A stretch of 64,000 nucleotides of DNA. It comes from Chrysemys picta bellii. Its lineage: Eukaryota > Chordata > Testudines > Emydidae. The stretch lies in the NCBI RefSeq assembly GCF_011386835.1, contig NC_088796.1:82729468-82793467 (forward strand). Direction: 5' to 3'. A program made the translations under genes and the position numbers. Under the pieces are notes generated by a model. The model searched no databases. It was not told where the DNA came from and saw nothing but the letters and a program-made list of their open reading frames with translations. Below are positions 23,206-34,253 of this stretch, one piece after another. The number at the start of each line of letters is the position of its first letter. Within the stretch, counting starts at the first letter, position 1.

Positions 23206-25499
23206 GTAACACCCTTTGAATCTAAGGTGCTTTCCAAACAAAGAGAAAGGCATGATCCCTACCCTGATGAGTTTACATCTAAAAAGACAGACAACTTAAG
23301 GGTGATATGACAGATTGGGTGGATGTCTGTGTCCAATTGTGAATTGCATTTTGTTTTGTGAATGCCATTTTGTGATTTTTAACCTTCATTACAAACTTCA
23401 CTTTGCATTGTAACCTTCATGTTGGATTAAATACCCATGTGGTGTAGAAAACCAGTCTAATCTTGTCCAGGTCAGTCTGTTCTGGACATTGTGTTCATGC
23501 TACAGTGTGGAACACTTTAGTGAGGGCTGACAATGAGAGAGACATCAGCTCTGATTCTCTCTCTACTACTATCCCCCATCTTTTTGTTTTGTGTTTGTAC
23601 AGTTCCTAGCATAATGGAGTCCTGGTCCATGACTAGCAAGCTCTAAAGTAATCTTAATAACAGTAACCCACAAGAACACTCTACATAGAAGGCTAGCTGA
23701 GAAAATGTGCTGCAGGTCCTCAGCCCTGAGCACGACAAAGAAGGGGAAAGACGTTTTTAAAAGGTGACTGCTTCTCTCAACTGGCACTGACCAACACCAA
23801 ATGTGAGCAGTCCAGTCCAAGAAGGCAGGACAAGCTTCCTGGCATATGTTTGCTGACTAAAGCCAGAATTCGTGAGAGGGGTGTGATCAGACTCAAGGGG
23901 GCTGCATTCATAACTGTTATTTTCCACATATCTGTAACTGTTTAGTGTGCTTTCAACGTAAAGTAATTGTGATTAAGAAATTCCTTTCCTAAATCTGTAT
24001 TCCATGAGGACCTGCCATGTTGTCCCTGAAGGATTTAACTAGAAACCAGAGCTTCCACAATCAGGTGAACAGAGGGGGAATGTGTCTAAAGCAACAGGGA
24101 GCTCAGGAGGGCTGACTTGTTCCAGAGTCTAAGGCGGCCAGACTGCAGTGTCCCACTGTCAAGTAAGATGTCAGACACAGGGTCTGTACTTTGGAGAGTG
24201 CTTCACAGAGCTGGAACATTGAGTCACTACCCATGCCCAGGGGGCTTAGAAGCTTAGGAAGTCAACTCACAACAGATTGGTGTTCATCTAGAGAGGGGGA
24301 TGAGGTGCTATAGCCAGGTTATAATGGGTAAAAAGGTTCTAACATACAAGCAAATTGATCAGTGTTGTGTTAGGCATGTGCTGTGTGGGTGCCTGTTTGG
24401 TTTATATAAACTATCCCCAATGGCATCTACTGTCTAACAGATCTTTTTAAATATTTAATTTCCCCCCATTTACCATGCTAGCTATTTGTGCTAAACTGAC
24501 ATAAATTCACCACTTTTTGATGCCTGGCTTGTGTACTTCCAAATAACCCCTCTCTTGTATCGTGGATCTAGAGTTTAAAGAAAAAATAAAATATATGTTA
24601 ATGGAATGTTAATGTTCTAAGTATCTAAAGGTGCCCACCCTCCTGTTCTGGAGAAGAAGTGACAAAGGCATCTGCATGGCAACCCTACCCCTAGTCTCAC
24701 CAAGCAGATCCTGACACTTCTCCCTTTCGGAGGGTTCAGGAAGGGAAATGTTCATTATCTACATACCTCATGGATTCTATTTTATGAAGTAGTCACTGAC
24801 TTTAACTCTCCATTATTATGTCACAGTAGCAGGTAGGATGACTAACAGAGGTCACTTTCCCCTTTGCACCCCAACAGCTGGACGGCAACTGTGTAGAAAC
24901 AATTGCTTGTTTCAGCTCTTTCTTTTTGATTTCTGTAAGTGGACAACTTTATTTTTTGTAGGAGTTATAAATTGGATAGAAGGTGACATAGACTAAGGAA
25001 GACAGTGGAAGAGCAGTATTATTGAAGAAAATCATGTCAATGTTCTGAAGCAATAAACAGTAGGGACAAAGTCTCAGTTTGTGTAAATTGGCTTAGCTCC
25101 ATTGAAGTCAATGGAACTATACTGCTTTGTGCCTGCTGAGGATACAATTAAAAAAATGTTTATATAATTTCAAGTGAGACCTTTTACATATTTTAATTGG
25201 AAAACAGTGAAATCAGTGAAATCCATTTCTTAAAACGTGTTACCAAGGTGAATAAAGTAAAATAGCAGACTATTTCAGCAGAATGAGTGCAGGACAAAGG
25301 AGGCCATTTTAAATGCACCAAATGTACTAAAACCTTATTATAGTATCATACCTCAACAGAATGTGTAAGTAAATAAAAAAAAATTGCCATGAAGTGGCTT
25401 CATTTGTAGTAATCAAAACAGGCAGTATTCATGCTTTATTTAGTAGATTTTGGTGGCACCTTTATATTAAGTTTGACTAACATTTACCATTCAACTCCA
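23206..25499. other. Intronic sequence with small repeat fragments
   Basis: No gene is seen. At 23592-23660 a TGTTTGTACAGTTCCTAGC segment matches a segment at about 62749. At 25066-25140 a GTGTAAATTGGCTTAGCTCC segment followed by ATTGAAGTCAATGG belongs to the short palindromic MITE group seen in AUH introns. The remainder is unremarkable. Confidence 0.45.
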
Positions 25500-25880
25500 T
25501 CCTCCTTTTCATTTTCTTATAACTTTACCAGACTATAACCATTTGCGCTGAAATTTACCATGCTTGTTGTCTGCCTTGGGTTGATCTTATAAAAAAATTT
25601 CCATAGAACTGGTGCTGTGGTTTCTAAGAATGAGAAATGTGAACTATATAGGCAGTTTTGCTAATGTTAATTCATTTTTCTGTATTTTTGAAGAGCTCTT
25701 GCACCTCAGGAGCTTGGTTCAGGAACTTAAAATTCAGCGGGGGGATATTCCTGGGATCAGAGAGGTGCCTTCTCTGTTCCCATGAAAATCCATCAAGATT
25801 TGGCTAAATTATAAACTGCAAACATCACCATTATGGCATGCACAGTAGAACTTTTTATAGTCTTGCTCCTAAATTCTTGG
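25500..25880 (+). repeat. Unnamed repeat family, copy 3
   Basis: Colinear with 10640-11060. It shows TTCTTATAACTTTACCAGAC, then ATTTGCGCTGAAATTTACCATG, GTCTGCCTTGGGTTGA, CAGGAACTTAAAATTC, CCATGAAAATCCATCAAG and ATTTGGCTAAATTATAAAC at the right. The left CTTATAACTTT and right AAATTATAA words again form an imperfect inverted pair, as in copy 2. Confidence 0.72.
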
Positions 25881-26129
25881 AACATTCTGTTTGTTCAGAG
25901 TACACTCTTTAACTCACTGACCGTCCTGCATCACTCTGAAGCAGCTACATAGGGAACCTCCTATCAGGACACAGACCAAATGGCTCCTCGGCTGCTACTG
26001 CTTTTTCTTCCAGTCTTTAATTACATCATCATATACTATTTTCCACAGGTGCTCTGATTCATTTTGTGCATTAGATGGGTGAATGATTAATATTTGTGTA
26101 GTGAATAAAGGTGTTGTCTGTTAGACCTA

Positions 26130-26999
26130 CATAGGAAAGGAGAAGGAACTATGCAAAAATGAGGAGGTTAGTTAAACAGAAATTAAAAGGTACAGTGACT
26201 AGAGTGAAATCCCTGCAAGCTGCATGGACACTTTTCGAAGACATCATAATAGAGGCCCAACTTAAATATATACCCCAAATTACAAAACACAGTAAAAGAA
26301 CTAAAAAAGAGCCACCATGGCTTAACAACCATGTAAAGGAAGCAGTGAGAGATAAAAAGTGGAAGTTAAATCCTATTGAGGTAAATAGAAAGGAGCATAA
26401 ACACTGCCAAATTAAGTGTAAAAATGTAATAAGAAAAGCCAAAAAGGAGTTTGAAGAACAGATAGCCAAAAACTCAAACAGTAATAACAAAATGTTTTTT
26501 AAGTACATCAGAAGCAGGAAGCCTGCTAAACAACCAGTGGGGCCCCCGGACGATCGAGATACAAAAGGAGCACTTAAAGACAATAAAGTCATTGCGGAGA
26601 AACTAAATGAATTCTTTGCTTCAGTCTTCATGAAATTAATGGTCAGCAGGTTTAAAACAAATAAAAGGAAGTTCTTCACACAGTGCACAGTCAACTTGTG
26701 GAACTCCTTGCCTGAGGAGGTTGTGAAGGCTAGGACTATAACAAGGTTTAAAAGAGAACTAAATAAATTCATGGAGGGTAAGTCCATTAATGGCTATTAG
26801 CCAGGATGGGTAAGGAATAGTGTCCCTAGCCTCTGTTTGTCAGAGGGTGGAGATGGATGTCAGGACAGAGATCGCTTGATCATTACCTGTTAAGTTCACT
26901 CCCTCTGGGGCACCTGGCATTGGCCACTGTCAATAGACAGGATACTGGGCTGGATGGACCTTTGGTCTGACCCAGTATGGCCATTCTTATGTTCTTAAG
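26130..26999 (+). mobile_element. CR1 LINE, internally deleted, sense
   Basis: It runs from the endonuclease-RT linker directly into the C-terminal end, then to the 3' terminus ...CCAGTATGGCCATTCTTATGTTCTTAA at about 26999. It lacks the RT. In the antisense copy at 1.7-5.35 kb the corresponding two points lie about 1.3 kb apart, so roughly that much has been lost here. The fused frame stays open (next entry). Confidence 0.92.
26159..26800 (+). pseudogene. Deletion-fused CR1 open frame, 213 codons
   Basis: The N-terminal ~157 residues are the CR1 linker (PPWLNNHVKEAVRDKKWK, FKYIRSRKPAKQPVGPPDD, LNEFFASVF). From the methionine after FASVF it switches to the CR1 C-terminus (SRFKTNKRKFF, NLWNSLPEEVVKARTIT). 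The junction is near 26630. No RT motif remains. The opposite strand is also open over 26149-26787, which is probably a codon-composition effect. A host-adopted function is not indicated by anything visible. Confidence 0.85.
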
Positions 27000-27005
27000 A
27001 TGGTT

Positions 27006-27110
27006 TGTGTTTAAGACAATTGACTGACTTGGGAAAACTCGGTTCAATCCCTGGCTGTGCCATAAAATGTATATGTGATGCTTGGCAAGTCCCTTACATT
27101 AAATTTTTTG
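27006..27110 (+). repeat. MIR-like SINE fragment
   Basis: It contains CTCGGTTCAATCCCTGGCTG (a B-box-like tRNA-derived segment) followed by TGTGATGCTTGGCAAGTCCC and TTACATTAAATTTT, the order seen in MIR-type core SINEs. It is diverged and lies immediately after the CR1 3' end. Confidence 0.6.
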
Positions 27111-27230
27111 AAGGTGTCCGTGAATTGTGGGTTTCTGTTACTTTGGTGCATAGTTTGAGACACGGCCTGATTTTCAAAAGTGTTGAGCGTTCACAACTAC
27201 AGCTAAAGTCAATAGATACTCAGTTCCACT

Positions 27231-27431
27231 CAGGGCTTAAATTCCTCTGGAGCTATCCGGAGCAGAACTCCAGTAAATATTTTCAAAGCCTCGAGCCCCC
27301 CTCCCCCCAATCCAGCCCAGTAGCTGAAGCCTGGAGCTCCTCTCCTCCCCTCCCCCCAGGGCCCGAGAGTTTTTATAGCCTGTTGATAGGGGGTGGAGCG
27401 GCTCCGGGAATCTATGAGAATTTAAGCCCTG
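27231..27431. mobile_element. Small MITE with 14-bp perfect inverted ends
   Basis: The left end CAGGGCTTAAATTC and the right end GAATTTAAGCCCTG are exact inverted repeats around a 201-bp C-rich interior. The CAG..CTG termini fit hAT elements. The flanking 8-mers (GTTCCACT and CTATCTCT) match at only 4 of 8 positions, so the target duplication is not convincing. Confidence 0.75.
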
Positions 27432-30154
27432 CTATCTCTGAAAACTCAGGCCTGATCTGTGTTAAGTTACACACACAATCAGTGAAGCAGTCAAAATTGG
27501 TGTATGAAATATGTCATATAAAATACATGCTGTAGCTGTGTATATTTTGTGTTTATATTGACTTTTTGTTTAATTGATAAAGAATTTCAAATATGTCCTG
27601 TAATTATTCTTGCATATAGATATGCTTATCAAACGTGGCAAGTAATGCCACTTTTGGGATACAAATTAAAATATGCATACAAAAATAATGTATAAAATAT
27701 GTGTGCATGGTGACCTACAGATTGTATGTACTTGATTGCAGCTGTGAATATCTCTTCAGGTATCCACTACATCTGCAAAATAACAATAAAAGGAGCACTC
27801 TTCATGGAGACAAAGAACAGAAGGTCATTCGGGAGTTTTTAGATACAGGAATAAGTGAAATAGAGCAAACAAAATAAAGTTAGGATTTCAAAACAAAAGA
27901 TTAGTTAAAAATATCAGACGTGATTTCTCAAAATCCAGTTTTCTGATTTACCAGAAAGTTTGTAGAATAGTACATACCAATTTTGAAGGTATTCAGCTAA
28001 TTTTTGATTAAGCTACAGAGACTGGAGGGGTGGTGGTGATCAGAAATGGCAAGTCTTGTTTCAGCCTGAACTATTGTGAGTGATGCAGCTAGTCTCTCCA
28101 TAATAATTATTGGTCTTTAGCAACATGAGTAGAGTAACACCATTAGTTGGACACAGGCTTTGACTGACCTGCCTGATGGTTCCTTCTTTGGGATACTGGT
28201 CTGGTCTGTTTCATCCTCATTCATTTGTGCTGATTGTCTTAGCTACAGAACTACTCCTTCTCCACAGATTTGCTGCTGCTCAAGGTGCTTGGCTGCTGAA
28301 GCACACAGCTTTGGTCCTAGCTACAGCCTGCTGCTTTACTGTTCCTCGGGACTTCTGCTATCAATAGTCACAAGGGTCAGCAAATCCTCCTCCTGTAGCC
28401 CCACATGAGTCAGAGAATTTCAGGGGTGGGCGTTTACAGATTAATTTTGGAGGATTGGGAGCAGATGGACTTCTCGGTGGGGAGGATTGAGAGCAGATGG
28501 ATTTGATGAAACTTGGGGTGGAAGAAAATGATTAACTTTTCTGTATTTTTGTGGGGTTCAGCAAAACGATAAATTTATTTGTATGGCGCGTGTGAGGGAA
28601 AGTGATAGATTTCTGTGAGGAGGAGGTCAGGCTGAGGGAGGGAAAAATTTCTGACTAGTTCACAGACAGCTAAGACTTCAGATTATTTGATTTTAAAACA
28701 ATGCCACAGTTTTGGGTTGTGGGTTCATCCTCTCAGGTAAATCAAAATGAAATACCTTTCCAACTGTGATAATCTAACTGCATTTTTCTGCATTTTGCTT
28801 GTTCTATTTTAAATTATTGTGCAAGACTTTCGCATTTCTATTCTCTCTTGTTTTTATCACTGTCACTCACCAGTCTGAGACTGAGATAATAGAAGGTCTG
28901 AAATCAGTTATTTAAAATTCAGGTAAAAATTCTAATACTTAAATAATATTAGGACTAAAGTCCCTGTGATTGGAAATCTAGATATACAAAATAACAGTCG
29001 ACTGGTCCTCCATTAGGCCTTCTTACTGTTGCTACCAAGAGCTGATTCTGTTAACAAATATGTGGGCATAGCTCTAATAAGGCTAGAAAGCACTTTCTCT
29101 TGGGCCATTCACTTATATCTGCACCCAGTTGGGGATTTTGCTTTAGTGTGTGTGTGTCGTGGTGGTTTTGGGGTGGGGTGGAGGGGCTTCTTTTAAGTTC
29201 ACTTTCTATCACTGCAGTACTTCAGAACAATATAAACAATATTTCCACCAAGAGCTATATGTATTGTAAGGCAGGTAGCTTGTGAAATATGCATGGGCAC
29301 TCTCATTTATTGTATTTAAATACGTTTAAGTATAATTTTGCTCCTCACTCAATTTCTTTGTAAAGTGGTCTTGCATTGTCAATTTCTACATTGTCATGAT
29401 GAGCTAATTATTATTGTATCACTAGGTCACTACCTGGAGTCAAAGTATTTAAAACTATATGAATGGTAACTACTGTAGCTGATGAATCAAATGTTTAATA
29501 ATGTCAGGCAAACAGATCTGATTGTTCCCCAGCTATAACTCTGAAGACTCATTTACCCCAAAGAAATTTTTACCCCTTCAAATCTGCTATCTCTAAGTAC
29601 AAGCTTTCAGATTCATTTTCTGTTTTCATGCATTTCACGTGGGCAGATGTCTGCATATAGGGAATCCATTCTTAGTCTACACCCCCTTAAAAATTGATTG
29701 CTTTTATCAGAAACATCTCATCTTTTTTTTTACAAATTACTCAAAACATTTAATCTGTCTGATATGAAGCCTATGAATATTTAACTTCCAGTGAATTCTA
29801 AAAAGTGTATTTACATCTTTACATCTGAGTTTCTCATGTTAACAAGTCACATAAGCTTTTGTCATTTTGTAAGCTTTCTCATATTCTTAGGCCAGATATT
29901 ACCCTCTACTGATTCAATCTGCTAGCTTTAAAAAAAAAACAACACACACACACCCCACCTCAAAAAAAAAAAAAAAAAAAAAGGGAAGATTTGAAGTGTT
30001 CTATGATGTTTAAATCAACCAAGTCTATGTAGTTGTTAAATATATGTGATTAAAACTGTGTGTGAAAGTCAAGGTCTGATTTGCAAATTAAACTGGCAGG
30101 TCTTTTAGCAAGAGTAGAAGAATTTGCAGTGAAAGACTGCTACAAAATTTTACA
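27432..30154. other. Intronic sequence, no gene seen
   Basis: Mostly AT-rich DNA. Low-complexity A and CA/C runs occupy 29928-29983. Frames around 28160-28408 and 29100-29285 carry no domain. No transposon termini were recognised. Confidence 0.45.
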
Positions 30155-30431
30155 GGATATGTCTACACAGCAATTAAAAACTTGTGGCTGGCCTGTGCCA
30201 GCTGATTCGTACTCATGAGGCTCAGGCTGAGGGCCTTTTTTATCGCAGTGTAGGCATTTGGACTCAGGCTGGAGCCCAGTCTTTGGGACCCTGTGGGGAG
30301 AGGGCAAAGGGTCTCAGAGCTTGGGTTCTAGCCCAAGCCCAAACGTGTATGCTGCAATTAAACAGCCCCACGAGCCCAAGTCAGCTGGCACATGCCAACC
30401 ACGGGTGTCTAATTGCAGTGTAGACATATCC
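30155..30431. mobile_element. Palindromic MITE, GGATATGTCTACAC ends
   Basis: The left end GGATATGTCTACACAGCAAT and the right end ATTGCAGTGTAGACATATCC are inverted copies with one mismatch. Inversion extends inward: TGTGCCAGCTGATTCG on the left pairs with CAAGTCAGCTGGCACA on the right. The element is 277 bp and non-coding. No clear target duplication was found. Confidence 0.85.
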
Positions 30432-30437
30432 ATAGAG

Positions 30438-30600
30438 CAGTGGTGGGCAATCTGCAGCCTGCAGGCCACACGTGGCCCATCAGGGTAATCTGCTGGTGAG
30501 CCACAAGATAGCGTTTACATTGACCATCCGCTGGCACGACTGCCTGCAGCTCCAGGGGCCGCAGTTCGCCGTTCCCAGCCAATGGGAGCTGCAGGAATAT
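30438..30600 (+). mobile_element. Truncated hAT-like element, left end only
   Basis: It starts CAGTGGTGGGCAATCTGCAG, a hAT-type terminus, and continues into GC-rich sequence with CCAATGGGAGCTGC near 30580. A matching right end is not present before unrelated sequence begins at about 30600. It starts six bases after the preceding MITE ends. Confidence 0.55.
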
Positions 30601-30775
30601 ATATTGGGCTGCCTGTCCAGAACTGTTGTAAAGAGTATTGTAAAAAATATACTGCAGCTTAGGTGTCCGGATTCCAACAGTGGGACAGCAGTGCACATGC
30701 CCAGAGGGAGAAACATAGGTGCCTAGGGAACTGTTACAACAAATTTAGGCACCAAGTGAGTTTAGGTGCCTACAG

Positions 30776-31866
30776 CAGGGGCGGGCAAACTTTTTGGACT
30801 GAGGGCCACATCGGGATTCAGAAATTGTATGGAGGGCCAGTTAGGGGAGGCTGTGCCTCCCAAACTGGCAGGTGTGGCCCGGCCCCCGCAACCATCTGAT
30901 CCTCCCTGCTTCTCGCCCCTGACGGCCCCCCGGGACTCCTGCCCTATCCAACCCCCCTGCTCCCTGACAGCCCACCCGGACCCCTGCCCCATCCATCCTC
31001 CCTGCTCTCTGTCCCCTGAATACCCCTGGAACGAACCTCTGCCCATAACTGCCCCCTGCCGCCCCATCCAACCCTCCTCCCCCTTTCCTACCTACCTCCC
31101 CGGACACCTGCCCCATCCAACCACCCCTTCTCCCTTTCCCCGACCGCCCCTGGAACCCCCACCCCTGACTGTCCCCCACTGCCCCATCCAACTCCCTGTC
31201 CTTCCTGACTCTCCCCCCCCCAGGACCCCTGCCCCATCCAACCACCCCTTCTCCCTGACTGCCCCCGGAACCGCCACCCCTGACTGCCTCCCGCCACCCC
31301 ATCCAACCCTTCCTCTCCTTCCTGACTGCTCCCCCCGGACACCTTCCCTATCCAACCACCCCTTCTCCTTGACAGCCCCCAGAATCCCCGCCCCTGACTG
31401 CCTCCTGCCGCCCCATCCAACCACCCCTTCTCCCTGACCACTCCCGGAACCCCTGCCCCCATTCAACCCCCCTATTCCACGCCCTCTGACCGCCCCGACC
31501 CCTATCCACACCCCCGGCCCCTGACCACTCCCCGAACTCCCCTGCCCTCTAGCCAACCCCCTTCCCTCGCTCCCTGCCCCCTTACCATGCTGCCTGGAGC
31601 ACCAGTGGCTGGTGGCGCAGCTGCACCGCCCGGATGGAGCCAGCCACGCACCGCGCAATGCAGAGCACCAGGTCAGGCCGGGCTCTGCAGCTGTGCTGCC
31701 CCTGGAGCTCACAGCCCCGCCACCCAGAGCATTGTGCCAGTGGCGCAGTGACTGAGGCTGCAGGGGAGGGACTGGGGGCTAGCCTCCCAGGACAGGAGGT
31801 CAGGGGCTGGGGAGAACGGTCCTGTGGGCCGGATGTGGCCCGCGGGCCGTAGTTTGCCCACCTATG
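30776..31866. mobile_element. hAT element with internal C-rich minisatellite, exact 8-bp target duplication
   Basis: The left end is CAGGGGCGGGCAAACT and the right end AGTTTGCCCACCTATG, inverted with three mismatches in 16. The flanking 8-mer GCCTACAG is identical on both sides (30768-30775 and 31867-31874). The 1091-bp element is non-coding and consists mainly of a C-rich tandem array. Long frames across it (for example 223 codons at 30766-31437) are repeat translation. Confidence 0.94.
30890..31560. repeat. C-rich minisatellite, ~60-bp units
   Basis: The word CCATCCAACCACCCCTTCTC recurs with small changes near 31113, 31234, 31349 and 31414 (spacings of about 121, 115 and 65), pointing to units of roughly 60 bp partly arranged as dimers. 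Strand asymmetry is strong: the plus strand is C-rich and the minus strand G-rich with many runs of three or more G. Confidence 0.85.
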
Positions 31867-31987
31867 GCCTACAGGTTTCAGCGACCTTTGAGCAGGAGGA
31901 GTTTTGAATCCCAGTGGGGCCTGTTTCTGGGATCTAGGCTATATAACTTGAGTTGGATCTTTAGTTTTTCTTTTGTGGGAGAGCTCT

Positions 31988-32045
31988 GATCCTGCAAAGA
32001 CTTAAACAGAAACTTAAGTAATGTGCGTAAATCTTTGCAGGATCA
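31988..32045. repeat. Short palindromic MITE
   Basis: The left end TGATCCTGCAAAGACTTA and the right end GTAAATCTTTGCAGGATCA are inverted repeats around about 20 bp. It belongs to the group of short palindromes also seen at 42.8 kb. Confidence 0.8.
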
Positions 32046-34253
32046 AGGCATAAACTGGTAGTTGTGTAATTGGAAATTTGAACCTAGATATTCTGTTGAT
32101 ACATTTTAGATTTTTAATGTTTAAATTTGGAGAGCTATCTTGAATTGTGAATAGATGGCAGATAAATTTAAATCAAAATAAAAAAAAATCTGTGTTTGTA
32201 TATATAACAAAACAAGCAACATAGTTAAAAATGGCATTATATTTCTATCTAATCTATCATTACTTTTATCTATGTAGCTTATTTAGGAGTTCAAATATTT
32301 GTGTGTTGAGGGAAGATGGAAAATAATTTACCGTAGATGTATGTATTTCACACTGTTATAATAGTCTTAATGCGTAGGAGAAAGTCTGTTACTCCCCTTT
32401 CCTTTTGTATGGGAACCATGAAGTAGAGATTCCAGACATTTCTTGGCTGACTCAAATAACTGGAAAGTCTGTGGCTGATGAACTTTGGCTCACCATTAGT
32501 TATTAATAAAATATTATAAATATGTAGTGGGCTTTTTACAAGAAAAATTTAAATGCATCACAATTAAGCCAACCTAATGTAGGTAAAAAAAAGTTGGTGT
32601 AAATAAGATAACATTATTTTTATGTGGCTTAATGAATGACAGTATGATTGAATTAAATATTGGATTGTTTGTCACCACAGGATTTTTCTCAGTATGTTGT
32701 GATGGAGCCTTGAACTTTGAGAAACTACTGGTTTTAGATATCTTTTGCCAGAACGATGAATCTATTTCCAGTAAGCTAGTTACTTCATCATTCTGGATAT
32801 GCTTTTGGGAACTGTTCTTGAAATTCCCTTAATCCAAACCAGTTGTGTACTATATTTTTATATTTTTTTAATTGATAAATTACTGACACTAAATATATAT
32901 CTCTAGAAAATCAAGATTTTGTTGAATAATGATATTGTTTAATCATTTTCATACCAGTAGTTAGATGTCTTTTCCAGTGTTGGTTTTCACATCAAATGGA
33001 GTGTCATTCAAACCTGATGTTTACAATTGCATTAAAGGGCAGTACCTCTGGTGAGAATGCATTTATTGTGCAGCTACAGATCAGTTATTTTGTATCAGCA
33101 CAGTCAGTAAATACCAGAATACTAGTCCATGAAATAATGTGACACTAAATTTGAAAAAATGCAACAATACCTCTTCCATCAAGTAGTGTTCTACTTTTAG
33201 ATGAAATGACTAGTTTAAGTAGTGCCTTTGAAAATTGGGTGTTACTTCCTTTAGTTCTGATTGCAGTTGGCAGGAACTATATGTTTTGTATGTATTATCA
33301 AAAAAGAACATCTTTCTACAGTATACTCTTGCTGTTTCCCTTGCAGATTTATGTAACTTATGTACATCTTTGATCGAATGTGACACTTTTTTGAATATAT
33401 GCTGTGCTTACTGCTGAATATGTGAATGATGCACTGAACTGTTGGCTAATGTTCTGTGAATGTAAACCAGAGAACATGCTCGTTTGCTTAACGGCCTTGC
33501 AGTGTGGACTGTTTTATTGCTCTTTAATCCTTATTGTGCAAGATACTGGCAAGAGAACATTTTTCATCTATAAGCATTGTTTCATGCTTAAACATATCCA
33601 TTGTTTAGTCAAAGTTATGAAATATTGTTGCTCAATTAAATTTTGTTTTCAACATTTCCTGGTAGAGGCAGTAACAGAGAAGATAAAACTCTAAAGGAAG
33701 AAAAGATAGATAAGTAGGGAAATATATTAAGCACGAGTGAACAAGGAAGGAACAGAAGATGTGCAGTCAGTAGATATAAGAATCCTGACCTTCAGATTTG
33801 GACAAAGAGTTTGTCTTTTATCAAAAGCTGAATCTGATGTATTTCAAGATTGTATTTCTGGTACAGGCTGTGGTAAAAAGGTTGACTTCTGAGGAACCTA
33901 TTCTTCTCTAACAGACATCAGCTCTGTACTGATGCACACTTAGATTGTGCACAAGGATAGACATCAATTAAAGTGTGACAGTTTCTTCAGGTGAAAAATG
34001 AAAAGACGTATACAGTTGGAATGCAAAAATGTTAGTTAACTTACAAGATGGTGGTAGAACAGCAGTGTATTAAGCAATCCTTTTGAAAGAGCATCTTCCC
34101 ATTTTTTGGCACAGAGATGAGGTGTGGAGAGACATGCTAATACATCTTGAGCCTGATCCTGTGTGTATTCAGTGTCTAACTCCCACTGAAGAGGTAGCCA
34201 AGTCTGATGAGATGGCTTACTCTGTGGGGTTTGTGTTATTTTGGAACATACAT
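32046..34253. other. Intronic sequence, no gene seen
   Basis: AT-rich, without simple repeats of note. Cysteine/leucine-rich short frames at 33235-33694 have no domain, no conserved start and no splice context that would support a gene. Confidence 0.45.

Noticed and set aside
26149..26787. Minus-strand 212-codon frame as a gene
   Set aside because: It is the antisense of the CR1 frame at 26159-26800; leucine/phenylalanine-rich with no domain.
27231..27431. Claim of an 8-bp target duplication for this MITE
   Set aside because: The flanking 8-mers match at only 4 of 8 positions, although the 14-bp inverted ends are perfect.
30762..31712. Frames of up to 223 codons, proline-rich on + and glycine-rich on -
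   Set aside because: They are translations of the C-rich minisatellite inside the hAT element; no domain and no splice context.
33235..33694. Cysteine-rich short frames as a small secreted protein gene
   Set aside because: No signal-peptide start with regular cysteine spacing, no splice sites and AT-rich context; best explained by chance.
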